A stretch of DNA of 64,000 nucleotides from Caenorhabditis elegans (GCF_000002985.6 NC_003284.9:10168001-10232000), one strand, 5' to 3'; shown: positions 11,278-24,293, numbered from the stretch's first letter. The notes: generated by a model from the letters alone, not told the origin. Program-made: numbers and translations.

Positions 11278-12576
11278 ATGCCTGAAAACTCTAATATTCA
11301 TAGTAAAAAGATATACCATCGGTTTGGAACTCGAAAATCAGTGCAACTTTCCGGGGGTCTTCACCCAAATGTGTCTTTGAACAAGGTATAATTGTATCTG
11401 TGATTCTACAAATGTTCGATATTTATAGTTAATGAAATATATATATTTTTTTTTAATTTAAAAAATATATTTCCTACTTTTCTGTTTTCAGGTAGTGGAT
11501 GAAACTCATTTCTCAAAAAATGAAGTCAGAGCAATATACAGAGCCTTCAAAGAAACATCACCAAACGCTGTCATCAACAAAAGTAAAACACATTTGTCAC
11601 AATAAGTCATCGGAAAATATATATTTTCAGATATTATGAGAGAAAAATTTGCGGAATTGTTTCCTCATGGTGATATTGAACATTATTCTGATCTCCTTTT
11701 TGAAACGTTTGACAATGATGGGAATGGAACAATCAATTTCCAGGTGAGAGTGTTCTCATTACATTACACTTTGACAAGTGTGAAGTTTTTCCCAGGAGTT
11801 TGTGAAAGCTCTCTCAATTCTCTGTCGTGGCACGTTGGACGAAAAGTTAGACTGGCTATACAAGTTGTATGATCCGAAAGAAAAAGGAGAAGTTACTTGG
11901 GACCGATTATTCTATGTGATCACATCTATGGATGATTTAATGGGTTGGTGAACTAAAAACATCCCTGATTTGTAAAAATCGTCATTTTAGGTAAGCACGC
12001 CAGACCACATCACACAAGAGAGCAGAAATGTGAGCTTACAAATCAAGTGTTTGCGGTGAGTGATTCATACAGCTATGACCTTACTGAGGTAGCACTGAAC
12101 AAAGGTTATTAATTATTAATAAATAATAGCGAACGGTGATAAAGCTTTTGAATTGTGCACCAAGAGGGCAATGCAATAAACTGATCTCGTTAAACATAAT
12201 GTTTTATGAAGTTTGTTGGTATTGAAAATTTTTAATGGAGGCTACACTATTTTTTAAATAACAATAAATAACAAAAAAAACTATGAGAGTTAAAATATTT
12301 TCACTATTTCGAATACATACTGACCCACATCCGTTATGCACACATAATTTAGCCTACTTCAGAATCTGATACTCGGAATATCTTGTTAAGAAATCTCAGA
12401 ACTGTTTACTCTCAGCAACAATTGTCTTAATAAATGTCAAATAGTTTTGAAATTTCCAGAAGTTCGATGTTGGAAAAAAAGGACGAATAACAAAAAAGGA
12501 TTTCTTACATATTTGTAAAACTGACCGAACAATTTTAAACTCAATTTCGGCACTTTACACTCTTCTTCCTGGTTGA
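11278..12576 (+). CDS. KChIP/neuronal calcium sensor-like EF-hand protein
   Basis: Exons 11278-11385, 11492-11582, 11631-11743, 11796-11943, 11991-12055 and 12460-12576 join in frame. The order of motifs follows the KChIP family: FSKNEVRAIYRAFKE near the N-terminus, an FPHGD...Y..LLFETFD block, FVKALSILCRGTLDEKLDW and a C-terminal ILNSISALYTLLPG. KChIPs bind the N-terminus of Kv4 (Shal) potassium channels and tune their surface level and gating. Only one EF-hand looks canonical (DNDGNGTINFQE). The next loops (DPKEKGEVTWDR and DVGKKGRITKKD) lack several calcium ligands, so calcium binding may be reduced. The N-terminus has no Gly2, so it is not myristoylated. The start is the first ATG of an exon with no acceptor directly before it. 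I cannot say which worm ncs gene this is. Confidence 0.82.
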
Positions 12577-12640
12577 ACAATCTAAACATTTTTATGGTTT
12601 AAAAACAATTTCACATTATGGGTTGTATTTGTATTTATTG

Positions 12641-12646
12641 AATAAA
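12641..12646 (+). terminator. poly(A) signal of the KChIP-like gene
   Basis: AATAAA 65 bases after the stop codon on the plus strand. Confidence 0.55.
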
Positions 12647-12964
12647 TTGATATATCGTTTTTAGTTATATATTTTTATAAAATGAATAGTAAAATGAAAC
12701 GTGCTTATCAATCCCGTAAAACTATAATAATTACCTTTTTTTCAAACCAGGCTCCAGTTATCAACAGGTGGTTTGCGATTGGTGAACTGTGGGGAAAAAG
12801 CCTTTTGCAAATAAGTCCACCGTAGACTTATACATATATCACTAATGGAAACATGCTAAAAATGTTCCTGCTAAAAAATGAGACGCTCCGCTTTACCATC
12901 TTTTTAAAATTATGTATTATGGCTGAAAATAAATAAAATAATAAACTGTGGTATACAAAAACGA

Positions 12965-13810
12965 TTTATTGAGTCGACACAGTTATTATTGTTGCAGTTC
13001 ATCAAAATAAAATACAAACATCAGGGCGTGTGTGATGAGATACGATTTTTCAAAACAAAAAAGTCCAAACTGTTTTCCGTTGTGGGCGTGTAGGGATGAG
13101 GAGGTTTGTTGGCGCATATGCAATACTCACATACAACAAGTTTGATGAGTATTTATAAATAACAGTAATGACATCAAATGGAAAACTAAGAGGACAACGG
13201 ATAAAAATTATTGACTTTTTCTTAAACTTATTTTCAACGTACGCGTACAACAACTACATGAACAAAGCGAGATGCTACAAGTTTGGAGGAAGAGAGTGAA
13301 TGAGAAGAATGCGATAAATACACAAGCACGACGCAAAATAAAACACTGGGCCGAGGATGGCAATGGCCATTGAGTACGGTAAGTACAAAATAACATGATA
13401 ACATAGTATCCAAAAATTTCAGAAGGAGAGACTTTAAAGAAAATGTTTGGAAAATGACAAGAGAAAGAGAGAGAGAGAGTGGGAGGGAGAGAGAGTTGGG
13501 CATTTTTTACATGCAACAATGTAAAGATCAGTGAGAAAATGCGTCACGTAAAATGAGAGGAGTAAAAAGTGTTTAGTTTTGGATGATGGCTATCAGTGAT
13601 GAGTACATTAAGAAAAAAGGAATATGACAAACCGGTGTATCGGTATCCATGGATTTCCAATTTTCAGATTTAATTAGGGCGGATACTCTGCTACGAAGGG
13701 TTATTGCTACGTATCATACAACCGGAATGTTTTATGATATATATGGAAGTACACTGTATTTGAATGGTGGGAGAGAAAAATTGGTATCTATTGTGTGATT
13801 ATCTCTGATG
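12965..13810 (-). other. Probable long 3' UTR of the MYRF gene
   Basis: Between the MYRF stop codon (13811-13813) and an AATAAA on the minus strand (TTTATT at 12965-12970) lie about 850 bases with no supported gene. They contain a polypurine tract at 13461-13496. The KChIP gene converges on this gene from the other side. Confidence 0.4.
13461..13496. repeat. GA-rich simple repeat
   Basis: A near-pure purine run made mostly of GA dinucleotides, read as CT on the minus strand where it would lie in the MYRF 3' UTR. Confidence 0.85.
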
Positions 13811-16800
13811 TTAGACGACATTAATAGCAGTTGAGTTTGTTCTATTGCACGCGCGGTAAAAGATAAGATTGTATTCCTCGTAGAATCCTCCAAAATGAGT
13901 ATCGTCGATCGAGCAGAGTTCGGTAGAGTAACCCACACGGAAGCGATAAGCTGATTGAGTCCATTGACCTGCACTGACTTGGAACGTGTTATCAAACAGT
14001 TGGATCGATCTTGGAGCATCCGTTTCTGTGGACGAGCTTCCTGTTTCGTCGCATTTTCTGTTGTCAAATTCCTGGATGTAGCCACAGTTGTTGACCACCT
14101 TGGAAGATGGGACACTGAAAAGCGAAAATTCAATGATATGATAGTTGATGTTTTATGTGGGGTGCTCAAATTGAGTTGTGTTAAATACGTTTTCAAATGC
14201 GTACACAAAAAATTAATAAATAAAAATGTTTGATAATTGTGGATTATGACACGCTTTCAAAATATTCTTCCTAAATTAAAACAAGAAGATTTGTTTCAAA
14301 TTCTTGTTCTTAGAAATTTTAGTTTCTAAGCCTATAGAGAAAAAAATTACACCACGCTCAATTGAAATAGATACATAAATTTGATTCAATTTTTTGAATG
14401 TGGTGTCCTAACACACAATTATCAGTTTATTAAAAACTTTAAAGTAAGAATTTTGAGCATTTGAAAAGAAATTAACAGCAGGAGAGTTCCGGAAAAAAAT
14501 TAATTGTTAAAACTGAGTAAAATCAAGCCGAAGAAAGTAGTAATGGCTAACTCGTATTTTTATTTGATTTTTTTCTGCGCAAAAAGTGTAAACTCACTCA
14601 ATCTGAACCTCCAGTGGAACATTTGGCAGGTATCGAGTCATTGGAATAAAGAGACTGTACACCTTCCTCTTCTTGACACAGCTTTTTTCGATGCAGTAAC
14701 GCTCATCAATTTGCATTCCTAATTCAGGTAGTGAAATTTTCACGTTGTTACCAAACCCTTTAAGTGTGAAATCGGAACGAGTATCTGCTTTGAACCCAAA
14801 GTCGTTGTCAGTTGCGGTATTTGGATCATATTCAGTCTACAAATGCAATTTTCAAAGTTTCACCTTTCCGGAAACGGACACTTACAATTTCCAGCTCAGC
14901 GTGGTCTTTGTCATATTCCATGCAGCAATATCCACGACACGTTTCCATTGGACAAAAAGGAACTAGTGGCGGTGCATCCGGTTGTCTCAGGGGTACATAG
15001 TGATCTGAAATTTAAACATTGAAGTATACTTCACGTGTAATATACAGCCTTACCCAATGGAATAACGACGTTTCCTGGACCTTCCTTTGGTCCCGATGTG
15101 GTAGCAGATGGTGTGAAATGATGATATCCGAAGTTACGATTGTGCCAGTCAAGAATGTAAAGCGCAGACATAGCAAGAAGACAGAATGCCATTACTCCAA
15201 CTAATCCGATAACGGTTCCATGAGTCATTTTAGATTTTGGTGCATCTTTTTTGTCTTTTCTGGATGAACGGCGGTTCTTTTTGGTGTTTGTAAGAGTTAA
15301 AGCAGAAGCGGATGAATCAAGTGATGTTCTAGAAGCATTCAGAGATCTTCCTTCAGAATTTAGTCCAGATGCCATTGAGTTGAGCATTTTCTTTTTCTGT
15401 GCATACTGAGTGAGTCGCTGACTAATCTCAGCAACTTTGTCATCAATTTTCTGATCAAGATCTCCAGTCAGACGGCACAGTTCCTGAGTTGCCAAAACTG
15501 TCTCATAGAAGACACGAGACTCGTTGACAGTGAGGTAATCTCCCAGATCTTTCACTGCGTCTGGAAGCACCGCCGCCAGCTCTTGAGCAATAACTCCCGT
15601 TCGTTTCCTCTGATCTTCGGTTAATCCCCATTTACTTGCAACCTCCGGTTTGTAGAAGTAATCAACAATACGCAGCTTTTGCAAATTTTCCAGAGCATCC
15701 TTGGCTCCCTTTTCAGTGATGTTGTCCTTAAGACGAATATCAGATGGATACATAACACGGCCGCTTGAGTAAATATCTCCATCGACGGTTAGTTGTGCTC
15801 TTGGCTCTGATTTTCCAATGACAACAGGTCCATTTGTGCTCAAGATTCCTCCATTCTTGTTCCAACTCGCGTCTACCATTTCTGGAGGTTCAAATGATCC
15901 GGGATTGGTTGCCTGCAAGTATGATTTATTAATGTGTTGCTAGCAACGAAATACGCGTGAGCTCTCAAATAGCTCTTCATTCCTCTCTCTTTTAGTTGTC
16001 CGCGTTTATTTTTTTTCCACTCATGGATCTTGCTTATGTTACTTCAATAGATTGTCCAGCGGTATTTGATAGTTCAGTTGATAATTTTTTTACCGCTGAT
16101 GTGACTATCAATAATTCAAGCGAGCTTGTTCATTCTGCACAAATAATTTTTCGCGGCTATGTTTGTAAAGGCGACGCTCTTCATTATGAATTTCTTCATG
16201 AGCAACAATGGGTTCTCGTAGAGCCAGGAGGTAAGATTAATTTTAAATAAACTCAGACAAAGTCAAAATATCAGTTGAATCACCCTTACGAGCAGCAATC
16301 GATGTTTGGCTGCCAAGATTTCCTCCCTCTATGAAATTCCCAGATGGAAGTGAAATTATCTACTGTGTACGTGCTTCTGTCGCTCCGTGGCACGAAAACA
16401 ACTATGTGGAGAAAATATTCGAAGTTCGAAGATCATTAATTTTAAAAATGCCGCACGAAGCGTGTTATCCGGTGGAGCACATGGTTAATAAGTGTGTCGA
16501 GCATGGAAGTATTCTTCACAAGTGAAAAATCGCATTTAATTTTAAAACGCGTTTCAAATTTTTCAGGAAATGCGATCCGATCAATGGCCGAATTTTTCTC
16601 GAAAAGACGGCTTTTTGTCATAATGAAGAAATTATAGTTGGATGGGAATTAAACACTGAGAAATCCGTGATTGAGCATTTTACGTGTAAGTTGGCCCAAT
16701 TGGTGGAAGTCCGGTAGGTTGCTAGACAAAGCGCCAAAGTTCACAATCTTTTGTTTTAGCGAGAGTCATCCTAGCAACTATTTGGCCACCAGACGTTTTG

Positions 16801-19800
16801 TGAAATTTTTGAAAGAGCAGAAGTCGACCGCAAACACATCTATCTCACTTGTGGTCCCACCAGAGAGTCTAATATCGATTTCCATGTCCCTATGGAATGT
16901 TCTCGTTGTAAAACATGAAATTGTTTTGGAAATTAAAATGCAGAAAAGAAAGAAACCAGTTATATTCAAGTACCCTATCATTATATGTAATGAGGAAGTT
17001 GCTGTGAGTTGATAACTTCATATTTTTTAGAATCAATAATACAAATTCATTATTTCAGAAACACAAACGTCCACGAGAAGCGGTTCCTGTTTTCAAAAGG
17101 GTACAAGATGTAGATGACGACTCAGATGACGACGATGATTACGACTCGGAGGATGAAGAGGAAGAAACATCAAATAGAGATTATTCTGTTGACATAGAGA
17201 AGCTTTCAGTCACAAGTATGTGTTTCATTTATACGAATATAACATTTGTTGTTCTTTAGACGTCACCCAATCAGAAAAAAAGCCACTGGAACGCGCAGAT
17301 GTAGAAGTAACATTCATTATGAACAGTGTTGAACCAAAGGAGTTAAGGTCTCTTCGACTTATTCTTACCGGTGAAGTGAGAGTGGGAGGTCTTTGGTATG
17401 AATTTCTAAGATTCAAGGCTATAGCAAACTTATCACATGAAACCCTATTGTCACCAGGAGAGCATAACTTTCGGTTTCAACTCCCATTTGCGGATTCCCA
17501 GTATGACACCTCAATTCTTCCGCCAACATTAGGAGATGAAATCAAGTACATGATTCACGCGAGTACAGTGAGCTTACCAAAAAATTTTTTCCAACAACAG
17601 TGTGAGCTTCTCGTTGACCGTTTTATTGACACGTGGGCTAAGGAAGCGTACAAGCCACCCTACACAGAAGAGTATGGAGCAACCAAAATTCATCTATCTC
17701 AGCGATGCTTCAAGCGTGGAAAGCATGTAATAGTTGCTTTGCAGGGCAGCGAGCCCCGTTACGTCAAGGGCACACTGGTGCAGAAGAAAAGACTACGCGT
17801 GCCTAATGTGAAACTTGATGAAAGCTATTGCAGTCAACGAAACGTACGAATTTTCGAAGAAAATATTCATAGGAAAGATCATATCCATGTTATGCACATC
17901 CCGTTCAATATTCCACCAAGCATTGAAATCTGTTACTGGAACGTCCTCCAAATCGAATATCACTATGAAGTCGAAATAACATTAGAAGGTGGCCACACTC
18001 ATAATCATTCAATTCCTATTTGGATAGGATGCACAGAAGATAATCTCTCAGTGCCAGCTCAACAAGAGGAGGTAATACCCAAACATTCACTGATCGTGGA
18101 TGAGCCATTTGAAGAGCTTCCCGAGTTTGAAGTAGTGCTTGAAGATGATATACATGAGCACCCCTATTGGGTCGAGCGGATTAACACAGACACATATTAT
18201 CAGAATTGAATGTTTCTTATCCGAAATATTAATGTATCATAAATCGTTCACTTATTTTCGCAAATGCTAAGCTGTATTCATTTGCCTGTACGACACAGCA
18301 CCACATATGATTAGGACAATTGTTTTTTGCATAACATTATTTCTCACAACCGATTCAACAAAAATACTTACCCGAACAATAACACGCTCCGAGGCGAATG
18401 CCTGCATCAATACAGTTGTTCCATCAGTGGCAGTTGCGTATAGACGGACAACAAGATTGAAGTACTTCTGGTCCGGGTTTGGACGCAAGTTCTTTCTCTG
18501 ATTGTTCAGTGTAGTTTCCGAGAAGTGAAGTCTTGGAACTGTCACAATGGTCATTCGGCGTTCGACAATTTTGAAAAGAACTGGTGTATGCAATATAGGT
18601 TTGCGCTCAGTCGTAGACTGGCGGATGGGGATTTCTGAGTTTTGAGACTGCAAAATTTAAATATATCATTTTGATAACTTTGAAATTTCACTCACCTCCG
18701 ACTTCGCGCCCACGAATGAAAGTTGGAAATTCTCAATTGGTTTGCATACTCCGTTAATTTTGAAGCACTGTGGTGGTGATGGATCAATCGCCTCAATTTT
18801 GACAGTGACCTAAAAAATGAAACATTAGAATTTTTGCTGAAAAAAAAAGAAATTTACCTGGAAGTGGTTTTTCTTTTGATTAACAAAGCAGTTATCATTT
18901 GTGGAATAATTGAATCCTTTGTCTGCCAGAACGTGCACTTGGAGACGACCCAACTCTTCTCCATTTGCATCATACATTGGGCACCATTGTTCCTCTTGAT
19001 ACTTAAAGAAACGGATGTTTGGCTGTCCGCCTTCTTCTGTGACTTCCGCCCCGAGTTTTCCAGAAACTGGAGCATGCATGATGAAGCTGGGATCCATATT
19101 CTGGTCCATACGGGGGCGTTTGCGATTTGGGATGTCATCGGAGCCATTAATACTTTCATCACTAGAAACGTTCAATGCATTGTACAAATTGCTCTGTGCG
19201 AATCCTTGACCGTTACTGTCTGGGGAAATTGACTGAAAACAACGTTTTTGAAAAATAAACTTTTGTTTAACCTTATACCTGAACATAACTTCCTGGCGTT
19301 GGATGGTTACTGTTGAGAAATTGTGGGAATGAAGGTGGATTTGGTGATGTGTTCGGTCCCATTCTGGGATTGAATTGACGATTGATGTGTTGTGGCACAT
19401 TTGAGATATCGTTTGGAATCACTCCGTGGTTTGGACGTTGTGTTCCTAGTCCGAAATTGTTAAGACCTTCTGGTGAGTATGGTGGATCAGAGTTGGTGGT
19501 TGACGGGGAGGACGATGATCCATGACGAGTCAAATCTGTGATGGCTGGTGTCATCGGCATTGATGCAAGCTGAAATTCAATATTCATAAAAATGTTTTCA
19601 AGCACTTCAGATATTAATCAAATTTTTTTAATTTAGCATTAAATACACGAAAAAGAGTTCATTGACTTGTTACTTACTTGTTGCTCATAGATTTGTTGTT
19701 GATGAAGTTGTTGAAGCATGTGCTGAGGCATCAGCATAGGTTGGTTTGCCATTTGCTGGCGTTGTAAAATAGGATCAATTCGAATATTTTGATCCATATT

Positions 19801-20335
19801 TCCTTGTTCAAATGCTTCTATTGGAAGATTGAAGCTAAAAACCGCTATGTCAAATTACGAAACATTTCGAAATTACAAAACTCACTCTACGTCGTTTTGA
19901 AGAAATTGGATGATGTTGAATTGTTCGACGTTCGCTAAGGGATCATTCAGGCCCTCCTCTGAAACAGGAGTTGAGCATGAATTCATTTCGAATAGAAGTT
20001 AAAATTTTTGTTCGGTAGTTTTTTTTAGTTTGTTTTGTTATGCACGCGTTGGCAAATTGAAGGGAACAGTCGCGGTTTGACCTGGCAAAAAGAAGGGTAC
20101 ACCGAGCAATTATTGATTTTTTGGTCAAATACACATCGCAACACATGCGAGAGAACTGTGAGCCATTTGGCTCACTCACATGACTTTTTTTATCTCTCAT
20201 CTTCTCAAAGGCACACACGTTCTACTCTCTGCACACAAACGCGAGAAATTTGTTGCCGCTGCTGACGCCAGCAATTTTGAAATGAATACCACACATACCT
20301 TTGGGAGGGCGAGTTGCAACGGGTCTTCGGACCAT
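13811..20335 (-). CDS. myrf-2: MYRF membrane-tethered transcription factor
   Basis: Eleven exons (20299-20335, 19886-19958, 19678-19834, 19279-19569, 18858-19232, 18696-18809, 18372-18647, 15054-15912, 14886-15004, 14598-14836, 13811-14114) join in frame to 947 residues. Residues ~40-185 are Gln- and Pro-rich, followed by a basic NRKRPRMDQ motif. The Ndt80/PhoG-like DNA-binding domain spans ~220-440 ([46 protein letters not shown]). The S74 intramolecular chaperone domain has the self-cleavage dyad Ser~498 and Lys~503 ([11 protein letters not shown]). The transmembrane helix is ~673-695, then the conserved Cys-containing lumenal C-terminus. MYRF trimerises in the ER, cleaves itself, and the N-terminal part goes to the nucleus; in C. 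elegans MYRF proteins drive developmental timing and synaptic rewiring. The paralogue symbol is by recollection. Another complete gene lies in the 15913-18371 intron. Confidence 0.9.
16023..18209 (+). CDS. Double arrestin-module protein nested in a MYRF intron
   Basis: Exons 16023-16230, 16275-16521, 16567-16683, 16760-17003, 17059-17215 and 17260-18209 join in frame to 640 residues. The second half (~325-590) is a recognisable alpha-arrestin fold: a beta-strand-rich N-lobe with [15 protein letters not shown] (the family's LPP...G.I.Y motif), then an arrestin C-lobe ending [17 protein letters not shown]...IPIWIG. The first half (1-272) repeats the layout: [19 protein letters not shown], later [20 protein letters not shown]...YPIIIC. 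An acidic linker ([18 protein letters not shown]) with a basic start (KHKRPREA) joins them. Alpha-arrestins are adaptors for ubiquitin ligases and membrane cargo; I see no PPxY motif here, so that role is unproven. The gene is opposite in strand to MYRF and wholly inside its intron. Confidence 0.85.
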
Positions 20336-20910
20336 TTAATTAGCGACCATACAAGTAGGTATGATAATCAATTTAAGAAATACGGGGCTGAGTGATGTTT
20401 ATGATTTTTTGACAGAAGATAGACCGAAGCGCAGTCGCTCTTTGGCTCGTACCAGTCTCCGCGATGGCGAATGTGTGTGTGGTAGAAGGTCTCTACTGTG
20501 CCGTCGCTCTCTTCTGCCCACCCGCTCGCTCTTTTTTCTCTTGTCGTCTCCTCGAGGTCGCGCACTCTTTCACTCTCGTTGCATATATCGTGTTCTTTCG
20601 TTTGACCACACACGCGGGCACCCTTGCCTGACTGGGGGGTACTGAGGAGGGACGAGGAGGGCGAGAAGTATGAGGAGACACAAAAAATGAGTGCCACAGC
20701 GATTGATGCGAATGCGGGGAAAGGCAGCACACGAGCAATTCTTTCTTTCTCGCGAGAAAGGGAGTCGCTTTTGCGATGCAGCATTCGCTGTTCTCTTGAT
20801 AACATGTGAGTGTCCGACGTATGTGCGTGTGTGTGTATGTGCGTACATGTGTGTTTGGAAACGCTAGGAAAAAAACAAAAAATAGATGGACACATTCAGA
20901 AAAAAAGGGA
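20336..20910 (-). promoter_or_regulatory. GC-richer proximal promoter of the short MYRF start
   Basis: The 570 bases upstream of the 20335 start codon are clearly less AT-rich than the surroundings. They contain CT/GA-rich tracts (GCTCGCTCTTTTTTCTC, CGAGGTCGCGCACTC) and a CA/TG tract near 20815-20860. No acceptor precedes the ATG, so this exon starts at a promoter, not a cis-splice. The overlapping small open frames on both strands here are by-products of the composition. Confidence 0.5.
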
Positions 20911-21679
20911 AGGGACATGTACTAAATGACGGAGAAATGGCCTTCAGCTCATTTTTTGCAGTGCGCCGAGGACAGATTTTTAGAATTAATAGTGGAAAAC
21001 TGTTCTACAATAAAATCACTATTTGTTCGAAGGTGTTTAAAGGAAAAATGACCAAAATAGGTTCTCAGAAAAATGAATGGCAAATTATTCCAAAAGTAGA
21101 TACATGCCTTTTTAAAGTAATTTCAAAGGACTCACTAATGTTTTATGATGGTGATGTTAAGTTCTGAAATCTAGGTTTTGTACTGTAGTAAATAGTTCAT
21201 ACAAAATGAAACTCCTTCTCAGTCTACGTTACCGCCTTCTCAAACTTCAAAACTGATAAGATAACATACCGGAATGATCACCAAGCACTTTTTGGTTTGA
21301 AAACTAACCACAATATATTTTTTTTAACAAAAATAAAACTTCAGGGTGACTTTAAATTCTGAAGAAAAATTTGCCAGTGAAAATATGTTCCCAAGCAGTA
21401 TGTTTCTCTATAACCTTCAACTTCCGCAGCTTGTGGGGATACTTCTAAACGCATTCACTAAAACAGGTTTTTTGCACTTTTGTTCGGTCTCAACGACGCA
21501 ATGCATTTGTTATTTAGTCTAAATGGCATTTTTTATTTAGATGTTTAACTGATAGAGAACGTTCACTTTGATAGAAAATATTATGTATTACCAGAATATG
21601 CATTGTTTACCAATTCAATTTTTTGTTGAATAAAAATACAAGTGATTGATTGATCTACAAGTGTTTGACTGAAAAATTA

Positions 21680-21830
21680 TAGGGTTTTTCAAGTAATGTT
21701 GCAAAATGTATTTAAATACATTTACGACGTCACAGCTGTATTAAAATACATGTTTTAGCGTATTTTAATACATTTGTGTCGTAATTTTTCTACACTTATT
21801 AATTTTCCGACATTAATTCGAAAACCCCAT
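21680..21830. mobile_element. Small inverted-repeat element (MITE-like), copy 1
   Basis: About 150 bases with short terminal inverted repeats (left GGGTTTTTCAA, right TTCGAAAACCCC) and a palindromic core built from ATGTATTTAAATACAT and GACGTCAC. A second copy lies at 49117-49267 with the same order of blocks. No coding capacity; a non-autonomous DNA element is the natural reading. I do not know its family name. Confidence 0.7.
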
Positions 21831-22217
21831 TAGAAGTTGCAGCTGAACGCATGAAGACTGTATAAAATACTGCAGTCAGTAGATAATTTCGGATTTGATT
21901 CTCGTTTTGAATCACGTCATTTTTTATTGTTTTCATTGGATTTGCCAATTCATGGAAAAACATGGTGTCCTTACGGTTTCATGAAGACTATTCTCAAGGA
22001 CTTCCTAGCCTCTCCCATCACACTCCCATTTTTACAAGCGACGATCCTCTCTCGGCGGTTGCCGCCACCAAGTGTATGTGAAGTTTTTCTAGTTGTCACA
22101 AAAACGCTTTGATACTTTATTCGAATGACCCGTAGAGTCATTCAACTTTCTGATATAAAATCAGGGGATTGTTTATTTGAAACATTACAACACAAATTTG
22201 AATTTTCTACCAATTAC

Positions 22218-22440
22218 CGTTTTTCTTGAGCAGCTGTTGGGTGTACTTATTGAGCTTATTCTGAAGTAGAGTGATGTAGAACAAGTTTGTCATATTTGGA
22301 TTTTGACAAGGGCTTAGGTTTGTTGAATTTGAAACTGATGGGACTGGCTTTACAATTTGCGTCGAATACAAGTTTGAAGCAATTTTCGCTACCGGATTTT
22401 TCTTGGGTTCCGGTGTTTCAGCCGGATTCAAATCTCCCAT
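22218..22440 (-). CDS. myrf-2: Probable alternative first coding exon of MYRF
   Basis: An open frame from ATG at 22440 ([20 protein letters not shown]...) runs 74 codons to a GTAATT donor after base 22218 and ends in phase 1 with G. The MYRF exon at 19886-19958 begins with AG, completing GAG (Glu), exactly as it does after the exon at 20299-20335. Joined this way the frame continues ...[16 protein letters not shown]. The region upstream (22441-22570) is C/T-rich with no acceptor, as expected for a promoter. The N-terminus is Pro-, Asn- and Ser-rich with no domain. If not spliced, the frame stops four codons later, so a separate tiny gene is the alternative. Confidence 0.5.
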
Positions 22441-24275
22441 TTTTGATTTCTTAATAAAAAATATAATATAGAGCAATTAAATTTGAGCAAAAAAAACATA
22501 AGCGGCCAGAAAATAAGAAGAAGTGAAAATGATAGTAGTCGCAGGTGGAAGAGGGGTGAATTACCGAGAGAGGAACTTCAAATGTAGATCTTTTTTGACA
22601 AATGATAACTTCACTCAAGGTTACCAGAATCAGAACGATTTTGGCGTTATTCGAATAAAACACGTTAACAATAAAAGAGTATAATGAGTACTAATAGGCA
22701 ACTAGAAAAAACTATAAAAGTTTTCTGGCAATGTAAAAGTAACACCAAAAATTTACAAAGTCTCATCTCAAATTGAAATTTCATGAACGAAGCAATTTTC
22801 AAATTCGGCAAATCGTAATGGCCATGAGTTGTGTGATTGTATTTTTCTAAAATTAGTTGTCGGCTAAAATTATTTTGAAAGTGAAGTTTTTTGCAATACA
22901 AAGAAGACTTTTTATCTGATAACACATTTCAAAAATAACATGAACAGGAATTTTGTCTAGTGAAGCTTGTAAAAGAAATTAACTTTCAAATTAAAATTGG
23001 GCATGACATTTTAGTAGCTGCTACATCAATTTTATTTTAAAATTTTATTGAAGGCTATCTAAAATTTATGATAGTTGACAAGATTTAGTAATTTGAAAAT
23101 CAAGATTCAATCAGAAAAATATAGCCATAAGTATTTTCTATACGGCTTACTATTAGTGCAGCTTTAATTAAAGGGACGGTAATTGAAATTGTTTTTTTTT
23201 TTAATATTTAATGTGTTATTAGAAATAAACTTTTCAACATAAAATAAAAAACAGGCTAACTCAAAATTTGGAAGTTACACTTATGACAGATTTTCCAACA
23301 TGTCAACGTTTTTAATCTGGCATTTCATATATGTGCTCGTACTAGCGAGTACCAGAAGAGATTTATTCAGAAAAGAGCCAAAAGATTGTATTAAATATCA
23401 TAATCATTTGCACTATTGATGAAAAGCGAATTGTACTTTACTGGATATCGCAACATCGACTGACGTCGGCATGGAAACCGCATTTACTCAAATAATGCAA
23501 ATGATAAAAGAAATGAGAAAAACGAGTTCAAATGTAGTTCTTCTCAATTTTATTTTGAAGTAAAAAAGATCGACTGAGAAAAGGAATGCATAATAAATGA
23601 GTTTTCGGAAAAAGTGCAACGCATGTTTCTCACAACTACTGGGTAAAGGTGGAATGTTGGGTGCCAGGTACGGTTAAACTGATAAGCTAAGCTACATTTG
23701 GTCTAATGTCCCGTTTATATATTTCATAAGAAAAACTCAGATAGGTGGAGAGCAATCCATGTTATTCAGACTTGGTGCAATACAAATGTCAAAGTACAGT
23801 TTGTTTGGTATATTTTTGGTATCGACATTTTTGTGTTTATTTTTTTTCAAATAAAATTGAAGCAATTTTTAAACTGATCATGTTTTTCGATATTGAAAGA
23901 ACAGGTCCCTTACTCAACGTTGACTTTTTGTTAGTGGGAATGTTTTCCACTGTATCTTTTCTAGAGATCTACCTGTCACAAATTTTTCGTTCGTTTATTG
24001 TTGACAAGATTGGTAATGCTGTTTGTTAAAATTAAATTCCCGTCTTATCTAAGAAATCTATTGACCATATCTAAACCACAGAAACTTCTATATCTAGGTC
24101 ACTGCTTTTAAAAAGTTATCAAACACTTTAGTAAACATTCGATTCAAAAAAAACCAACAGAGATAATAGTTTTGAAGAGTTTTATTTAAGAACTTCGAAA
24201 CTAAAAATTATTTTTGTAGTAAATTACTGCTTACTATATCATGAAAAAGAAAGAGTGAATAAGCGCAAAGTTCTG

Positions 24276-24293
24276 GCTCTCTCTCTCTCTCCT
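24276..24293. repeat. CT dinucleotide tract
   Basis: A run of alternating C and T about 18 bases long on the edge of the GC-rich island at 24290-24500. Confidence 0.7.

Noticed and set aside
20361-20918. Several overlapping frames on both strands upstream of MYRF
   Set aside because: They come from GC-rich, CT/GA-rich promoter sequence; codon use and composition are not protein-like.
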